Of a stretch of DNA of 15,193 bases, positions 1-7,468 are shown in pieces. The translations under genes were made by a program, and so were the position numbers. The first letter of the stretch is position 1, and the number at the start of each line of letters is the position of its first letter. Source of the DNA: Promethearchaeota archaeon (GTDB lineage Archaea > Asgardarchaeota > Lokiarchaeia > Sigyniarchaeales > SOKP01); NCBI GenBank assembly GCA_030605895.1, contig JAUWHL010000267.1, forward strand, positions 1-15,193, in the 5' to 3' direction. The notes under the pieces were generated by a model. It was given only the letters and a program-made list of their open reading frames with translations. It was not told the origin of the DNA and did no database searches.

Positions 1-387
1 AAAAAAGAAATTGAAGAATTTGTTCAAAAAACTTATGATCTATTTGAAATTGTGCGAGAAGGAGAGAATCCAATTCCTAAATTCACGTCAATTTATAAAA
101 ATGTCGGTATCGCAAAAAAAGTAGAAAAACTAAGTGGTGAACTAATAGATTTTCTTTATGTTCCAGCGCTTTTTCTTAATATATCTAAAGGAACTATAAA
201 AAAAGGAAATTTTGTTCCTAAAGAAGATTATAAGTGGAAGCTTTTATTACCTTTAAATAATAATCCTCAGGATCCATGGAATTCATTTATACGTATGAGT
301 TTTAATCCAGATAGCCTGATCAATATAGGTTTAGAGATCCAAAAATTTGGAACTAAACAATTAATTCCTCAACATCCTGCTCCTTAA
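1..387 (+). CDS. Unrecognised protein, 5'-truncated by window edge
   Basis: The reading frame is open from the first base to the TAA at 385-387, giving the last 128 residues of a longer protein. A GTG at 52 is in frame, but the codons before it are also open and coding-like (K-K-E-I-E-E-F-V-Q-K), so the gene most likely starts outside the window. The visible part is a mixed alpha/beta sequence with a hydrophobic stretch (IDFLYVPALFLNI) and a C-terminal 'PWNSFIRMSFNPDSLINIGLEI' type segment. No catalytic motif, membrane helix or repeat is clear. I do not recognise the family. A TATA-like box lies just downstream, so the next gene probably has its own promoter. Confidence 0.6.
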   Translation, partial: KKEIEEFVQKTYDLFEIVREGENPIPKFTSIYKNVGIAKKVEKLSGELIDFLYVPALFLNISKGTIKKGNFVPKEDYKWKLLLPLNNNPQDPWNSFIRMSFNPDSLINIGLEIQKFGTKQLIPQHPAP

Positions 388-404
388 TACAATAAAATAA
401 ATTA

Positions 405-413
405 ATTTATAAA
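405..413 (+). promoter_or_regulatory. Possible TATA box for the zinc-ribbon gene
   Basis: An ATTTATAAA-type stretch lies about 25-32 bases before the ATG at 438. That is the spacing expected for an archaeal promoter giving a leaderless or nearly leaderless transcript, and no Shine-Dalgarno site precedes this ATG. In DNA this AT-rich such matches also arise by chance. Confidence 0.3.
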
Positions 414-437
414 ATTTGAATAAAAAGAGAAAAAAAA

Positions 438-638
438 ATGACTGATAGAGATAAGGAAGTTGTAGTTAAACGTAAAGGGAAAAAAATTATAACGGTTAAA
501 GGAAAAAATCTCGTAAAAAAATATGATAAAAATACTACTCAACCTCCTATTCCTAAACCATCAAAAAAATTTTGTCCTAATTGTGGTAGTTCTATAAATG
601 GTAAATTCTGTGAGATGTGTGGATCAAAAATAGACTAA
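438..638 (+). CDS. Small zinc-ribbon protein
   Basis: A 66-residue protein with a basic N-terminal half (KRKGKKIITVKGKNLVKKY), a short Pro-rich hinge (PPIPKP, about 36-41) and a C-terminal zinc ribbon. The ribbon is C46-P-N-C49-G and C58-E-M-C61-G, which should bind one zinc ion. Proteins of this layout are common in archaea and often bind nucleic acid or act as adaptors, but nothing here shows which. The ATG is preceded only by an A/G-rich run with no real Shine-Dalgarno site. It stands alone: the gene upstream ends 50 bases earlier, and downstream lies a decayed leucine-rich-repeat fragment. The domain call is firm; the function is unknown. Confidence 0.75.
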   Translation: MTDRDKEVVVKRKGKKIITVKGKNLVKKYDKNTTQPPIPKPSKKFCPNCGSSINGKFCEMCGSKID

Positions 639-709
639 AGATTTTATTTCTTTTAAGGAAAAATCACAAGATGTTAAATATAATGTAGTAAAAATTTTTC
701 GAAATATAG

Positions 710-940
710 CTTGTTAATTTCAAAAATCAGAATCTTAGCTCGAACAATTTGACTACGATTCCAGATTCAATTGGAGACTTGTTGACGCTGAAAAAGTTAA
801 ATTTGAGTAATAATAAGTTAAAAGCTATACCCAAAAGCATCGAAAATTTGACTTGCCTTGAAACCTTAAATATAAAAGCAAATTACTGGATCAGCTTTCC
901 AGAGAGCATAAAGGAACAAGGGCTTCAAATTATATTATAA
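710..940 (+). pseudogene. Leucine-rich-repeat protein remnant
   Basis: The frame is open from 710, just after a stop at 707-709, to the TAA at 938-940. It encodes about three leucine-rich repeats of the LxxLNLSNNxLxxIPxSIxxL type: NLSSNNLTTIPDSIGDL, LKKLNLSNNKLKAIPKSIENL, and LETLNIKANYWISFPESI. There is no ATG; the first usable start, a TTG at 749, falls inside a repeat. The fragment lacks an N-terminal cap and any signal or GTPase domain. It is best read as the 3' remnant of a larger gene, since such repeat proteins are abundant in Asgard archaea. A second coding-like frame (about 943-1038, ending LTQICE) may be its frameshifted continuation, which I hold only weakly. A short expressed protein starting at the TTG is the alternative. 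Confidence 0.6.
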
Positions 941-1033
941 TTGGGTTTAATGAATATTTTTATCTAGATTTCTCAAAAGACTTAATAACTTTGTTTGAAA
1001 AAGACTTAAATATTAAAAATCTTACACAAATAT

Positions 1034-2203
1034 GTGAATGAGGCGGAAGTTGTTTCTATAATTTGTGAACATCTACAAAAAGAAAACTGGCAACTCTGGA
1101 TTGATGATCATCCTATTCATAAAGACTTACAATATCAAAAACATTGCTTATTGATCGGTGGAGCTCGTCCTGACATATTTGGATTAAATAATGTTAAGCA
1201 AGTCTTCGCTGTGGAAATAAAAGGTTTGAAGGATTATAAAAAAGCAATAGGGCAAGCTCTTATTTATAAATCCGGAGTAAACCTTTCATATATAGGTGGA
1301 ATGAATAACTTGTTGAGTAAGCTTTCCAACATTGCTATATCCTCAGGTTTAGGATTAATTTCAGTAGATGAATTAGATTCTAATGTAGAAGTTATTAACC
1401 CACTCTATAACATATCCCCGATATTCTTAGAAGACATTAAAAATGAACTTAGTGTACTCCAATCACAAAAAAAGACCAATAGAAGTTTCTCATCATTTGG
1501 AAGGACCCATATTATTAACTATTTTGCTCCAATTTTTTTATTCCAAGATGATTTCTCTAAAACAAAAGAGAAATTAATAGTTAATTTCGAAAGAGTTAAT
1601 TGGGCAAATAAGGCTTATCCCGAGCTAATAAGCGGAGCAAATACAATAGGATTAATAGATTTAATTGAAAATAAGTATACTTTATCGAAAATTGGCCAAT
1701 TTTGCTTGGAACATTTTAAAGCAATTAGTATCGATTCCATCTCTAAATTACAAGAAATCTTAAATCAAACAAAGAGAAATAAGTCTGTATATTCAGAGTT
1801 CCCTTCTCTCGCTAAATTTCTACAGTTGATTTATTTTCAAAATCCTGATTTAAAACAATTCATCTCAATCCTTCAGAGCATCAAAAGTACAGAAATTACT
1901 TCAAAAATGATTATCGATAATTTAATTCTGGATTATCCAAACCTTTTTTTGAATTTCTTTGTTAAACCTACAGCTAAAGACCAAGTAGTTTCAATATTTT
2001 TATCTGGAGATAAAGAAAAACTGATGGAGGATTATAATAAAACAATCTTAGAATTCGGCCACTACAATTTCTTTTTCGCATTTAAACGACATTTAGTACA
2101 TCTTGGTATTTTAAGCCAAGAAAATACAACCTTTTATAAAAAATCTGAAGAATTAGATGTCGAAAATGATTTTTGGATTTTAGGAGATGATATTTTAATT
2201 TAA
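1034..2203 (+). CDS. PD-(D/E)XK nuclease-like protein
   Basis: A 389-residue protein whose N-terminal third carries a full PD-(D/E)XK restriction-endonuclease-like signature: E13 in the first helix, R45-P46-D47, E61-I-K63, and then G73-Q74-A-L-I-Y78, the QxxxY motif seen in several branches of the superfamily. It should be a metal-dependent DNA nuclease. The remaining ~230 residues are mostly helical and contain a winged-helix-like stretch (LIENKYTLSKIGQFCLEHF, 210-228), perhaps for DNA recognition. No methyltransferase partner is in the window. The start is a GTG at 1034: the frame closes at 1007-1009 and no ATG lies between. No Shine-Dalgarno site is visible. The 3' end overlaps the convergent HNH gene by 4 bases. 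The fold call is good; substrate and role are not known. Confidence 0.75.
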   Translation: MNEAEVVSIICEHLQKENWQLWIDDHPIHKDLQYQKHCLLIGGARPDIFGLNNVKQVFAVEIKGLKDYKKAIGQALIYKSGVNLSYIGGMNNLLSKLSNIAISSGLGLISVDELDSNVEVINPLYNISPIFLEDIKNELSVLQSQKKTNRSFSSFGRTHIINYFAPIFLFQDDFSKTKEKLIVNFERVNWANKAYPELISGANTIGLIDLIENKYTLSKIGQFCLEHFKAISIDSISKLQEILNQTKRNKSVYSEFPSLAKFLQLIYFQNPDLKQFISILQSIKSTEITSKMIIDNLILDYPNLFLNFFVKPTAKDQVVSIFLSGDKEKLMEDYNKTILEFGHYNFFFAFKRHLVHLGILSQENTTFYKKSEELDVENDFWILGDDILI

Positions 2204-2898
2204 TAATTAGGATTTTGCTTGTTATCTTCTCCTGAAAAATCGAAAATGCGTCCAGGAATTATCTCAAGGAGTTTTTCCCTTTCACTTTTGAGAAAGCTTA
2301 TAATTTCTTCCTCAATTAATTCATTTTCCCGGCTTAAAATATCCAAATCTCTATTTTTATGTAAATTAAAATAATAGTATTTCAAATCATTATTAATTAA
2401 TGGATGTTCTTTATTTAGTAAGCATAATTTAATGTGGGTTCTGATATTTTCCTCTAAGGATTCAGTCCATTCAGGAATATTATTTGACTTCTTGATATTT
2501 ATAGTTGGATCGGAGGGATATAAATTCCAAAAACGATTAATAGGGTAAAATGACCAGGGTAGAAGGTGATCAATGTGATAAGTTTTTTCTGGCTCAAACA
2601 CTATTCCTGAATATATGCATTTTCTAGCATCGATTTCTTCATAAAAATCTCGATAGTGAGATATTAGCAATGGATCACGGGATAAATCACTTGTATATAT
2701 ATATCCTAAAAGTTTATATAATATTATTTCAAAATTAGTAGAGTCTCTCCTCCTGCTTTCTCCTTCAAGACAATAGTTAAACCACGACCTCAGTATGACA
2801 TCTCTAGTCCAAAAACGATATCTTGCTAATTCCTGATATGTCATATCATCTATTATTAAGGATGTATTGTCATATTGAAGTAATCCTGTCCATTTCAT
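2200..2898 (-). CDS. HNH endonuclease
   Basis: A 232-residue protein with a central HNH (beta-beta-alpha metal) nuclease motif: C94-I-Y-S-G, H108-I-D110-H111-LLPWSF, N125-L-Y-P, N134 and K136-K137. This resembles the HNH type in which the DH pair is followed by 'PWS' and then an N-x-x-K, found in restriction and CRISPR-related nucleases. The first ~90 residues are helical and unassigned; the last ~60 are charged helix ending in a flexible tail. Only one Cys of a possible zinc knuckle is present. The ATG at 2898 is the only Met start; codons are open upstream to 2954 but contain no start. It converges on, and overlaps by 4 bases, the PD-(D/E)XK gene, so two unrelated nuclease folds sit tail to tail. 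The target is unknown. Confidence 0.75.
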   Translation of the reverse strand: MKWTGLLQYDNTSLIIDDMTYQELARYRFWTRDVILRSWFNYCLEGESRRRDSTNFEIILYKLLGYIYTSDLSRDPLLISHYRDFYEEIDARKCIYSGIVFEPEKTYHIDHLLPWSFYPINRFWNLYPSDPTINIKKSNNIPEWTESLEENIRTHIKLCLLNKEHPLINNDLKYYYFNLHKNRDLDILSRENELIEEEIISFLKSEREKLLEIIPGRIFDFSGEDNKQNPNY

Positions 2899-2951
2899 TA
2901 ACTTGGGTTTTTTCTGCTTTATAACCTGTGAACAATGCTCATCATATGAAG

Positions 2952-3422
2952 ATTAAAATGGTAATTTACTAAATTATGAAGAATCTCCTTAAATCTACCA
3001 GGATCAGCATAAATTTTTTTTTAATCATCGAGTCCTATAATTTTAAACTTCAGCCTCTTTTCAATTTAAATTGGTGTGAAAATTGAAACAACTTGATCTA
3101 TTGTTCTATTTAATGAAAATTTACTCTTAACAAATTTATGCTTTCCAGAATCAATTTTAGTTATATCAAGCAGACGTATTATCATAATTAATAGAAGTTC
3201 AGATGTATTTTTTACATTCTTAACAATTTCGAATTGGTTATTATTTAATGGACTATATTTTTCCTCTATTAATAGATTAGAGAAACCCAAAATAGCATTT
3301 ATAGGAGTTCTCATCTTACTGGAAATAAGCTCGTTTTTTGTCTCTCCTTCCTCAGAAATTTCACTCGTTATATCATATAAATATTTAACTGAAATTTCAT
3401 GTCTTATCAAAACTCGCTTTAA
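2952..3422 (-). pseudogene. Decayed sensor histidine kinase
   Basis: Reading the minus strand from 3422, one frame gives a linker, then a HisKA-like helix (SSKMRTPINAILGFSNLL) and the second dimerisation helix (LLDITKIDSGKHKF). It then hits a TAA at 3066-3068 and a TAA at 3021-3023, yet continues in the same frame into IYADPGRFKEILHNLVN (about 2964-3011), the opening N-box of a kinase ATPase domain. The rest of the ATPase domain is missing. The phospho-acceptor of the usual SHELRTP motif is also lost: the corresponding residues are S-S-K-M-R-T-P. Two in-frame stops, a missing His and a truncated ATPase domain make a non-functional remnant very likely. The first half alone would begin at a TTG at 3410. 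No response regulator lies nearby. Confidence 0.8.
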
Positions 3423-3539
3423 TCACATATTCACTTCAATTACTTTTCTTTAAAAAAATATCATTTTTCATCAGTGAATTAAAAAAATGGACCAAAGTAA
3501 TTTTGAAGTATTTTTAACCTCTGAATTTTGTAATAAAAA

Positions 3540-3549
3540 ATATTTAAAT
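3540..3549 (+). promoter_or_regulatory. Possible TATA box before the winged-helix/nuclease operon
   Basis: A TATTTAAATT stretch preceded by an A-rich run (3534-3539) resembles an archaeal TATA box with its upstream element. It would start transcription near 3570, about 45 bases before the ATG at 3616. A second candidate, TATAATAAAA around 3580, would give a leaderless transcript instead. Nothing else was seen in the gene-free stretch 3423-3615. Confidence 0.25.
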
Positions 3550-3615
3550 TAATGAAATTTCTCTGTAATTATAAAGTAGTATAATAAAATTAATAACCAA
3601 AAGAGAAATACAAAA

Positions 3616-4239
3616 ATGCCTGAGGAAGAAAAAATATCTGAAATTAGGAATGATCTTAAAGCCCTCATAAAATCATTAATTGCAATTTGCCCCGCGTATA
3701 ACTTTGTATCTCGCATTCTACGTGATGGAGAAGGAAAGTTTATTGGAGAAATAAGCACTATTTATCCAGAACTTTTTGATAAAAAAATTTTACCTGTGCT
3801 TCTCGGTGTGTTTGGCGTTGAAACTGGAACCGAAATTAATATTAAAAATTATGGTATTGGTAGACATTTGTTGTCTCTAATAAATGGAATTGAGGAAAAA
3901 CTTGATGATCCAGAAATGCAAAACCTTATTTCTAAAGCTATTGGTGAAGGATTACCAAATCCTGTGAGAGACTATGTTGAAGGATGCATTGAAACACTTA
4001 AAGAAAAAGATGAAATCGCCTTAAAACTGATTCTTATAAGCTCTCATGAAACTTGGCAATCTTTGGATTCTTTAATTGAAAGTGTTAAAGAACAATTTGG
4101 ATTAGAGATTAATATGGAAGAATTATTAGAACATTTAAAAAACCTAGATAATTTAGGGCTTTTAGATTATCTTAAAGAAGATAGAGTTTCAGTGATTGAA
4201 AAATATAGATCTCATATACTTGATTTAGCTTCGAAATAA
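3616..4239 (+). CDS. Helical protein with C-terminal winged-helix-like domain
   Basis: A 207-residue, largely helical protein of no family I recognise. Residues 1-130 contain conserved-looking helices (LIAICPAYNFVSRILRD; NLISKAIGEGLPNP). Residues ~134-200 (ALKLILISSHETWQSLDSLIESV, then EELLEHLKNLDNLGLLDYL) have the pattern of a winged-helix DNA-binding domain. The ATG at 3616 has no Shine-Dalgarno site. The stop at 4237-4239 falls where a second open frame, shifted by -1, is already open (from 4224) and continues for over 1.8 kb without a start codon. This ORF may therefore be the N-terminal part of one ~816-residue protein ending at 6065, joined by frameshifting or interrupted by a sequence error. 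Otherwise it is a separate regulator-like gene. Confidence 0.6.
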   Translation: MPEEEKISEIRNDLKALIKSLIAICPAYNFVSRILRDGEGKFIGEISTIYPELFDKKILPVLLGVFGVETGTEINIKNYGIGRHLLSLINGIEEKLDDPEMQNLISKAIGEGLPNPVRDYVEGCIETLKEKDEIALKLILISSHETWQSLDSLIESVKEQFGLEINMEELLEHLKNLDNLGLLDYLKEDRVSVIEKYRSHILDLASK

Positions 4240-5027
4240 TAGGTGATATTGAAATAGAAGATTTAAATGTAGAAAAGAAGAAAAAGGTTAAAAAAATAGA
4301 AAATGTCAAATCAGATAAAAAGCAAAGGATTAAGAAGGAAGAAAAGAAAACTCAGGAGAAAACATCAATTAGAACTCAAAATATATTAATTAAACCTACT
4401 AAAAATATACCTGTTTTTAAAAAGGATAATACAACAGAGTTAAGAGAAGTTCTAAAACCAAGTATAAAAGAACCCATCTTCAAAGATATACCGAAAAATT
4501 CAAAAGAGGAGAAAGAACAAACTTCTCTATTTAAAAGTGAATTAAAATTTAAAAAATTTAAGAAACCAAAAATTTCGAGTACAATCATTCCAAGAAAAAC
4601 AAAAACAAGCTATTTAAAAAGAATTATTGAAACTGATATCAATGAAAAATTTTCACCTAAAAGAGCTATTTTAAAATTCGATCCAAAATATAAAAACCTT
4701 TCAGAAAAAGATGTTATAAAGCCTAAATCTAAAAAGAAATCCCACGAGATAAACACTCTCGAAAAGAGGAAAATAGAAATATTAGGAACTCCTGAAACAG
4801 GTGCTGAAATATTACAAAGATTTTCTGAAGAAAAAGAAGAATCAATAGATAACGAAACACCTAAGCCAAATGGATCTGGCGAAGGGCAAAATGAAAGTGT
4901 TCCAGACATAATTGAAGAGGTCTTTGGCGTTTCAAATAAAGAACTTTCTGATCAAGATAATATAAAGATAATAATATATAAAGATTCAGACACAGATGAA
5001 ACAATTGGAAGTTTTGAGACATTATGT
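4224..5027 (+). other. In-frame coding segment without start: Lys-rich linker of the nuclease ORF
   Basis: The frame of the nuclease ORF at 5028-6065 is open back to a TGA at 4221-4223. The 268 codons contain no ATG, GTG or TTG. They are clearly coding-like: a lysine/glutamate-rich, low-complexity linker (about 4270-4780), then IEILGTPETGAEILQRFSEE and DNIKIIIYKDSDTDETIGSF leading straight into the downstream protein. An AGGTGAT Shine-Dalgarno-like heptamer at 4241-4247 is followed only by ATT or ATA codons. The likeliest readings are a -1 shift from the upstream ORF near 4231-4236 (...LAS|EIIGDIEIED...), a one-base assembly error, or a rare non-canonical start. The junction has no classic slippery heptamer. 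Confidence 0.55.
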
Positions 5028-6065
5028 ATGAAAATTTTTAGAGAACGTCATGGCAGCAAACCTCCATATAAGTTGATAATAAAAGAAAGCGATTATAATC
5101 TTGAAGAACTTGAAAATTGGCTTGATGGTGAAGAAAGCATTACTAGGATTGACATTGATAACAAGGAATTAATGACGAAATTAATAAATTCAGAAAATCA
5201 AGATACTTTAAAACAACTATTAGCTCGAACAATAAATAAAAAATTAGGTTTTATAATATTTAAAACGAAAGATAATGAAAGATATTCGCAACTACAGGAA
5301 ATATTTAATAAATGGAATTTAAGTTCCCATAATTTAAATATTTATTACTTAGAGGCTAGAAATTTTAATAAAGAAGTGAAGAACGTAGTATCCAGATTAT
5401 TTTGGAGTAATATTAAACTTAATGAACATCTCTCGGAGATCATGACTTTTGATGGGTTATTTAACAGATATAGTCAAATGGAATATCAACAACTTCTTAA
5501 AAAATTAGAGAGTGAAGAACAAGGTCTATTTAAATTCTCAACTAATAAGAATCAAGGAAAAAAATCAAAAACACACTTCAGGATAAAAATATTTCTTTTG
5601 AAAATTTTTGCAGAAAGACTGAAACTTACTTTAGATCGAGAAAATATCAAGGAGAATATTAGAACTGAACATATATTCAAAGTTAATAATGAGGTTATTA
5701 ATAAAACTAAACATAAATTCAAAAATATAACCGCAGATGTTTATATTAAAAACATAGATAAAGTTTATGAAGTTGAAACGCTATTCGGTACTGGTAGAGA
5801 CGGAAATGAACCAATGGATAAAGTTGTACATACAATTGAAAAATATGCTAAGATTAAAGAAATTAAAAGCATAAAAATTATTCTTGAAAACTTTACATTG
5901 ATTAGACATATCAAGGATCTCTTAGATGTTAAACTACATCTAAAAACTTGGAGAGAAAAATATGGAAAAAGTTTTGAGTTTTACGCCTTAGATCTCGAAA
6001 AAAATTCTCTTCGTTCTTTTACTGATATGATTAATGAAATAAAAACCATACAAAATAAGTTTTAA
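5028..6065 (+). CDS. PD-(D/E)XK-like nuclease, start unresolved
   Basis: The coordinates give the minimal 345-residue form from the first ATG, but the coding frame clearly extends upstream, so the real N-terminus is probably elsewhere. The C-terminal half looks like a restriction-endonuclease fold: a basic helix (HFRIKIFLLKIFAERL, 183-198), E214, then A-D237-V and Y-E248-V-E250-T-L followed by FGTGRDGNEPMDKVVHTIEKY. The usual Lys of E-x-K is replaced by Glu250, so either this is an E-x-E variant or catalysis is altered. The N-terminal half (about 13-110) is an alpha/beta region of unknown family. It is followed after only 3 bases by another nuclease-like gene, and the two are presumably co-transcribed. 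The fold call is moderate; the substrate is unknown. Confidence 0.55.
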   Translation: MKIFRERHGSKPPYKLIIKESDYNLEELENWLDGEESITRIDIDNKELMTKLINSENQDTLKQLLARTINKKLGFIIFKTKDNERYSQLQEIFNKWNLSSHNLNIYYLEARNFNKEVKNVVSRLFWSNIKLNEHLSEIMTFDGLFNRYSQMEYQQLLKKLESEEQGLFKFSTNKNQGKKSKTHFRIKIFLLKIFAERLKLTLDRENIKENIRTEHIFKVNNEVINKTKHKFKNITADVYIKNIDKVYEVETLFGTGRDGNEPMDKVVHTIEKYAKIKEIKSIKIILENFTLIRHIKDLLDVKLHLKTWREKYGKSFEFYALDLEKNSLRSFTDMINEIKTIQNKF

Positions 6066-6068
6066 ATT

Positions 6069-6593
6069 ATGGTTGACATAATTTCGAAAATAATTCCAGA
6101 ATTAAATAAAAGACTTAATAGTAAAAGGATCAAGAAACATCTTTCATATCTCATTGAAAATCGCTTTACAAATGAAAAGATGTTACAATTAGAAATATTG
6201 AATACTATTTCAAACATGCCAGAAGTCAAAGATTATATGCCAGAGATGCCATATAATTATAAAGATACTATAAAGTGCGATATATGGTGTAGCTTAAAGG
6301 ATGGGAAAGAATATTGGATTGAAGTTAAGATGCGCCCTACTAATTATCACAAAAAAGAACTTCATGGAAAAGCAATTAAAAAGGGAATTGATGGTGTTAT
6401 AAAAGATATAAACCGATTAAAAAAAGCAAAGGGTAATAAATTTATGATATTTGCATTTTATCCCATTTATCAAAATAGTGATAAATTCTTTGAAAAACAT
6501 TTACACAAAATCCCGAATGATATCGAAAAACCAGAAATACAATTGGAAATTGGAGAAGCATTCTTTAATTTATATCTTTTTGAAGTTATTTAG
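6069..6593 (+). CDS. Small PD-(D/E)XK nuclease-like protein
   Basis: A 174-residue single-domain protein. An N-terminal helix with E42 (MLQLEILNTI) is followed by D71-I-W, then Y-W-I-E85-V-K87-M: the D...E-x-K metal site of the PD-(D/E)XK superfamily with typical spacing. A basic helix (KKGIDGVIKDINRLKKAKG, 104-122) precedes a buried strand (KFMIFAFYPI). The size suits a stand-alone nuclease or one subunit of a complex. The ATG lies 3 bases after the stop of the previous nuclease ORF, so the two are very likely translated from one message and may act together. It has no Shine-Dalgarno site of its own, in keeping with translational coupling. The cellular role is not evident. Confidence 0.7.
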   Translation: MVDIISKIIPELNKRLNSKRIKKHLSYLIENRFTNEKMLQLEILNTISNMPEVKDYMPEMPYNYKDTIKCDIWCSLKDGKEYWIEVKMRPTNYHKKELHGKAIKKGIDGVIKDINRLKKAKGNKFMIFAFYPIYQNSDKFFEKHLHKIPNDIEKPEIQLEIGEAFFNLYLFEVI

Positions 6594-6611
6594 AGTTAAT
6601 TGATTATTATT

Positions 6612-6785
6612 TTACACTTTTAATTTACTTAAGATATAATCGAGAAAAAATGTATTTCCTGGCTCGAGTTCTTCCTTTAACTCCTTTGCTACTGAATATC
6701 TAAACGCCTATACTTCCACATTTTTAACTGATTCTTTTACTTTCTTTACAACGGTTATAGAATCGCTATCTTCAAATATTTCGGA
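6612..6785 (-). pseudogene. Short decayed ORF
   Basis: On the minus strand one frame from 6785 to a TAA at 6612-6614 reads like protein: EIFEDSDSITVVKKVKES and, beyond a TAG at 6708-6710, FRYSVAKELKEELEPGNTFF followed by LDYILSK. It has no start codon and one in-frame stop, with charged, helix-like composition on both sides of that stop. I read it as the 3' remnant of a gene whose body has been lost, next to the HAD gene end at 6796. The family is not recognised. It could instead be chance open sequence. Confidence 0.4.
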
Positions 6786-6795
6786 TTAAATAATA

Positions 6796-7323
6796 TTAAA
6801 ATAAAATATTCCAGCTATTTTCCTTATCTATTAATGTTAAACGAATATTAACACAATATTTATCTTTAAATTCTCTAATTTCTGGAAAAAATTCGTTCCT
6901 ATCATCAAAAATATTGAAATTAATTTTTTCCTTAGAACTTTCATTAAACCGCTTATTTTTGATAGTATTTTTAATAATATCTTTTATCTTTTTTGCCTTC
7001 CAGGTAAAATATTTTTTAATTTTGTGTGATTTTCCTTCAGGATAATATATGGTTTGAAACGGTTTTATATTGGCTAAGGACTGTAATTGATTTTCTGTTA
7101 GTGTGCCAAATTCACTCTTTTTCCTTCCAGTTATAAAAAAGACTAATTCAGCTTGGATACAGTATTTTTCAAAAAATTTAATAAAAGCAGGATATGAATT
7201 TACTTTATTTCCATTCTTGAGAACTTCTTTGACAATAATTTTTCTGGATTCATTACTATTAAAATTTGAGAAGATTGGAGGCATTACACATCCATCAATG
7301 TCAAAAATATAAATTTCTCTCAT
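6796..7323 (-). CDS. HAD-superfamily phosphatase-like protein
   Basis: Starting from the ATG at 7323, preferred over the TTG immediately before it, the protein has 175 residues and all four HAD motifs (numbered from the TTG, one more than the true position). These are motif I F8-D9-I-D11-G, motif II F-F-I-T66-G-R68, a basic helix with K110/K112 as motif III, and motif IV N-I-F-D141-D142-R. The nucleophile and acid Asp are intact, so phosphohydrolase activity is expected. The compact TGR...DDR layout recalls the phosphatase half of polynucleotide kinase-phosphatases and small nucleic-acid-end phosphatases, but I cannot exclude a sugar- or nucleotide-phosphatase. It lies 142 bases downstream of two RNase J-like genes on the same strand and could process the termini they make, which is inference only. 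Confidence 0.7.
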   Translation of the reverse strand: MREIYIFDIDGCVMPPIFSNFNSNESRKIIVKEVLKNGNKVNSYPAFIKFFEKYCIQAELVFFITGRKKSEFGTLTENQLQSLANIKPFQTIYYPEGKSHKIKKYFTWKAKKIKDIIKNTIKNKRFNESSKEKINFNIFDDRNEFFPEIREFKDKYCVNIRLTLIDKENSWNILF

Positions 7324-7468
7324 CAAAACATCAACAACTAAATAGCAGTGTTAATCTTTATTAAATTTCATAGAGTGCCAGAATTTTGATTTAAGATAAT
7401 TTCTATAATTATTGCATTCCTTTAATTTAGAATTATTAAGCCGATGAGATATTATAGTTTGCTTGAAT

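Noticed and set aside
3549..3758. A minus-strand hydrophobic reading frame resembling a small membrane protein.
   Set aside because: It is a shadow of the plus-strand winged-helix ORF, whose composition and length are better supported.
4376..4909. Two minus-strand Phe/Ser-rich frames opposite the Lys-rich linker.
   Set aside because: Phe/Ser-rich reading is what the antisense of a Lys/Glu-rich coding region gives; the plus frame is open for 1.8 kb.
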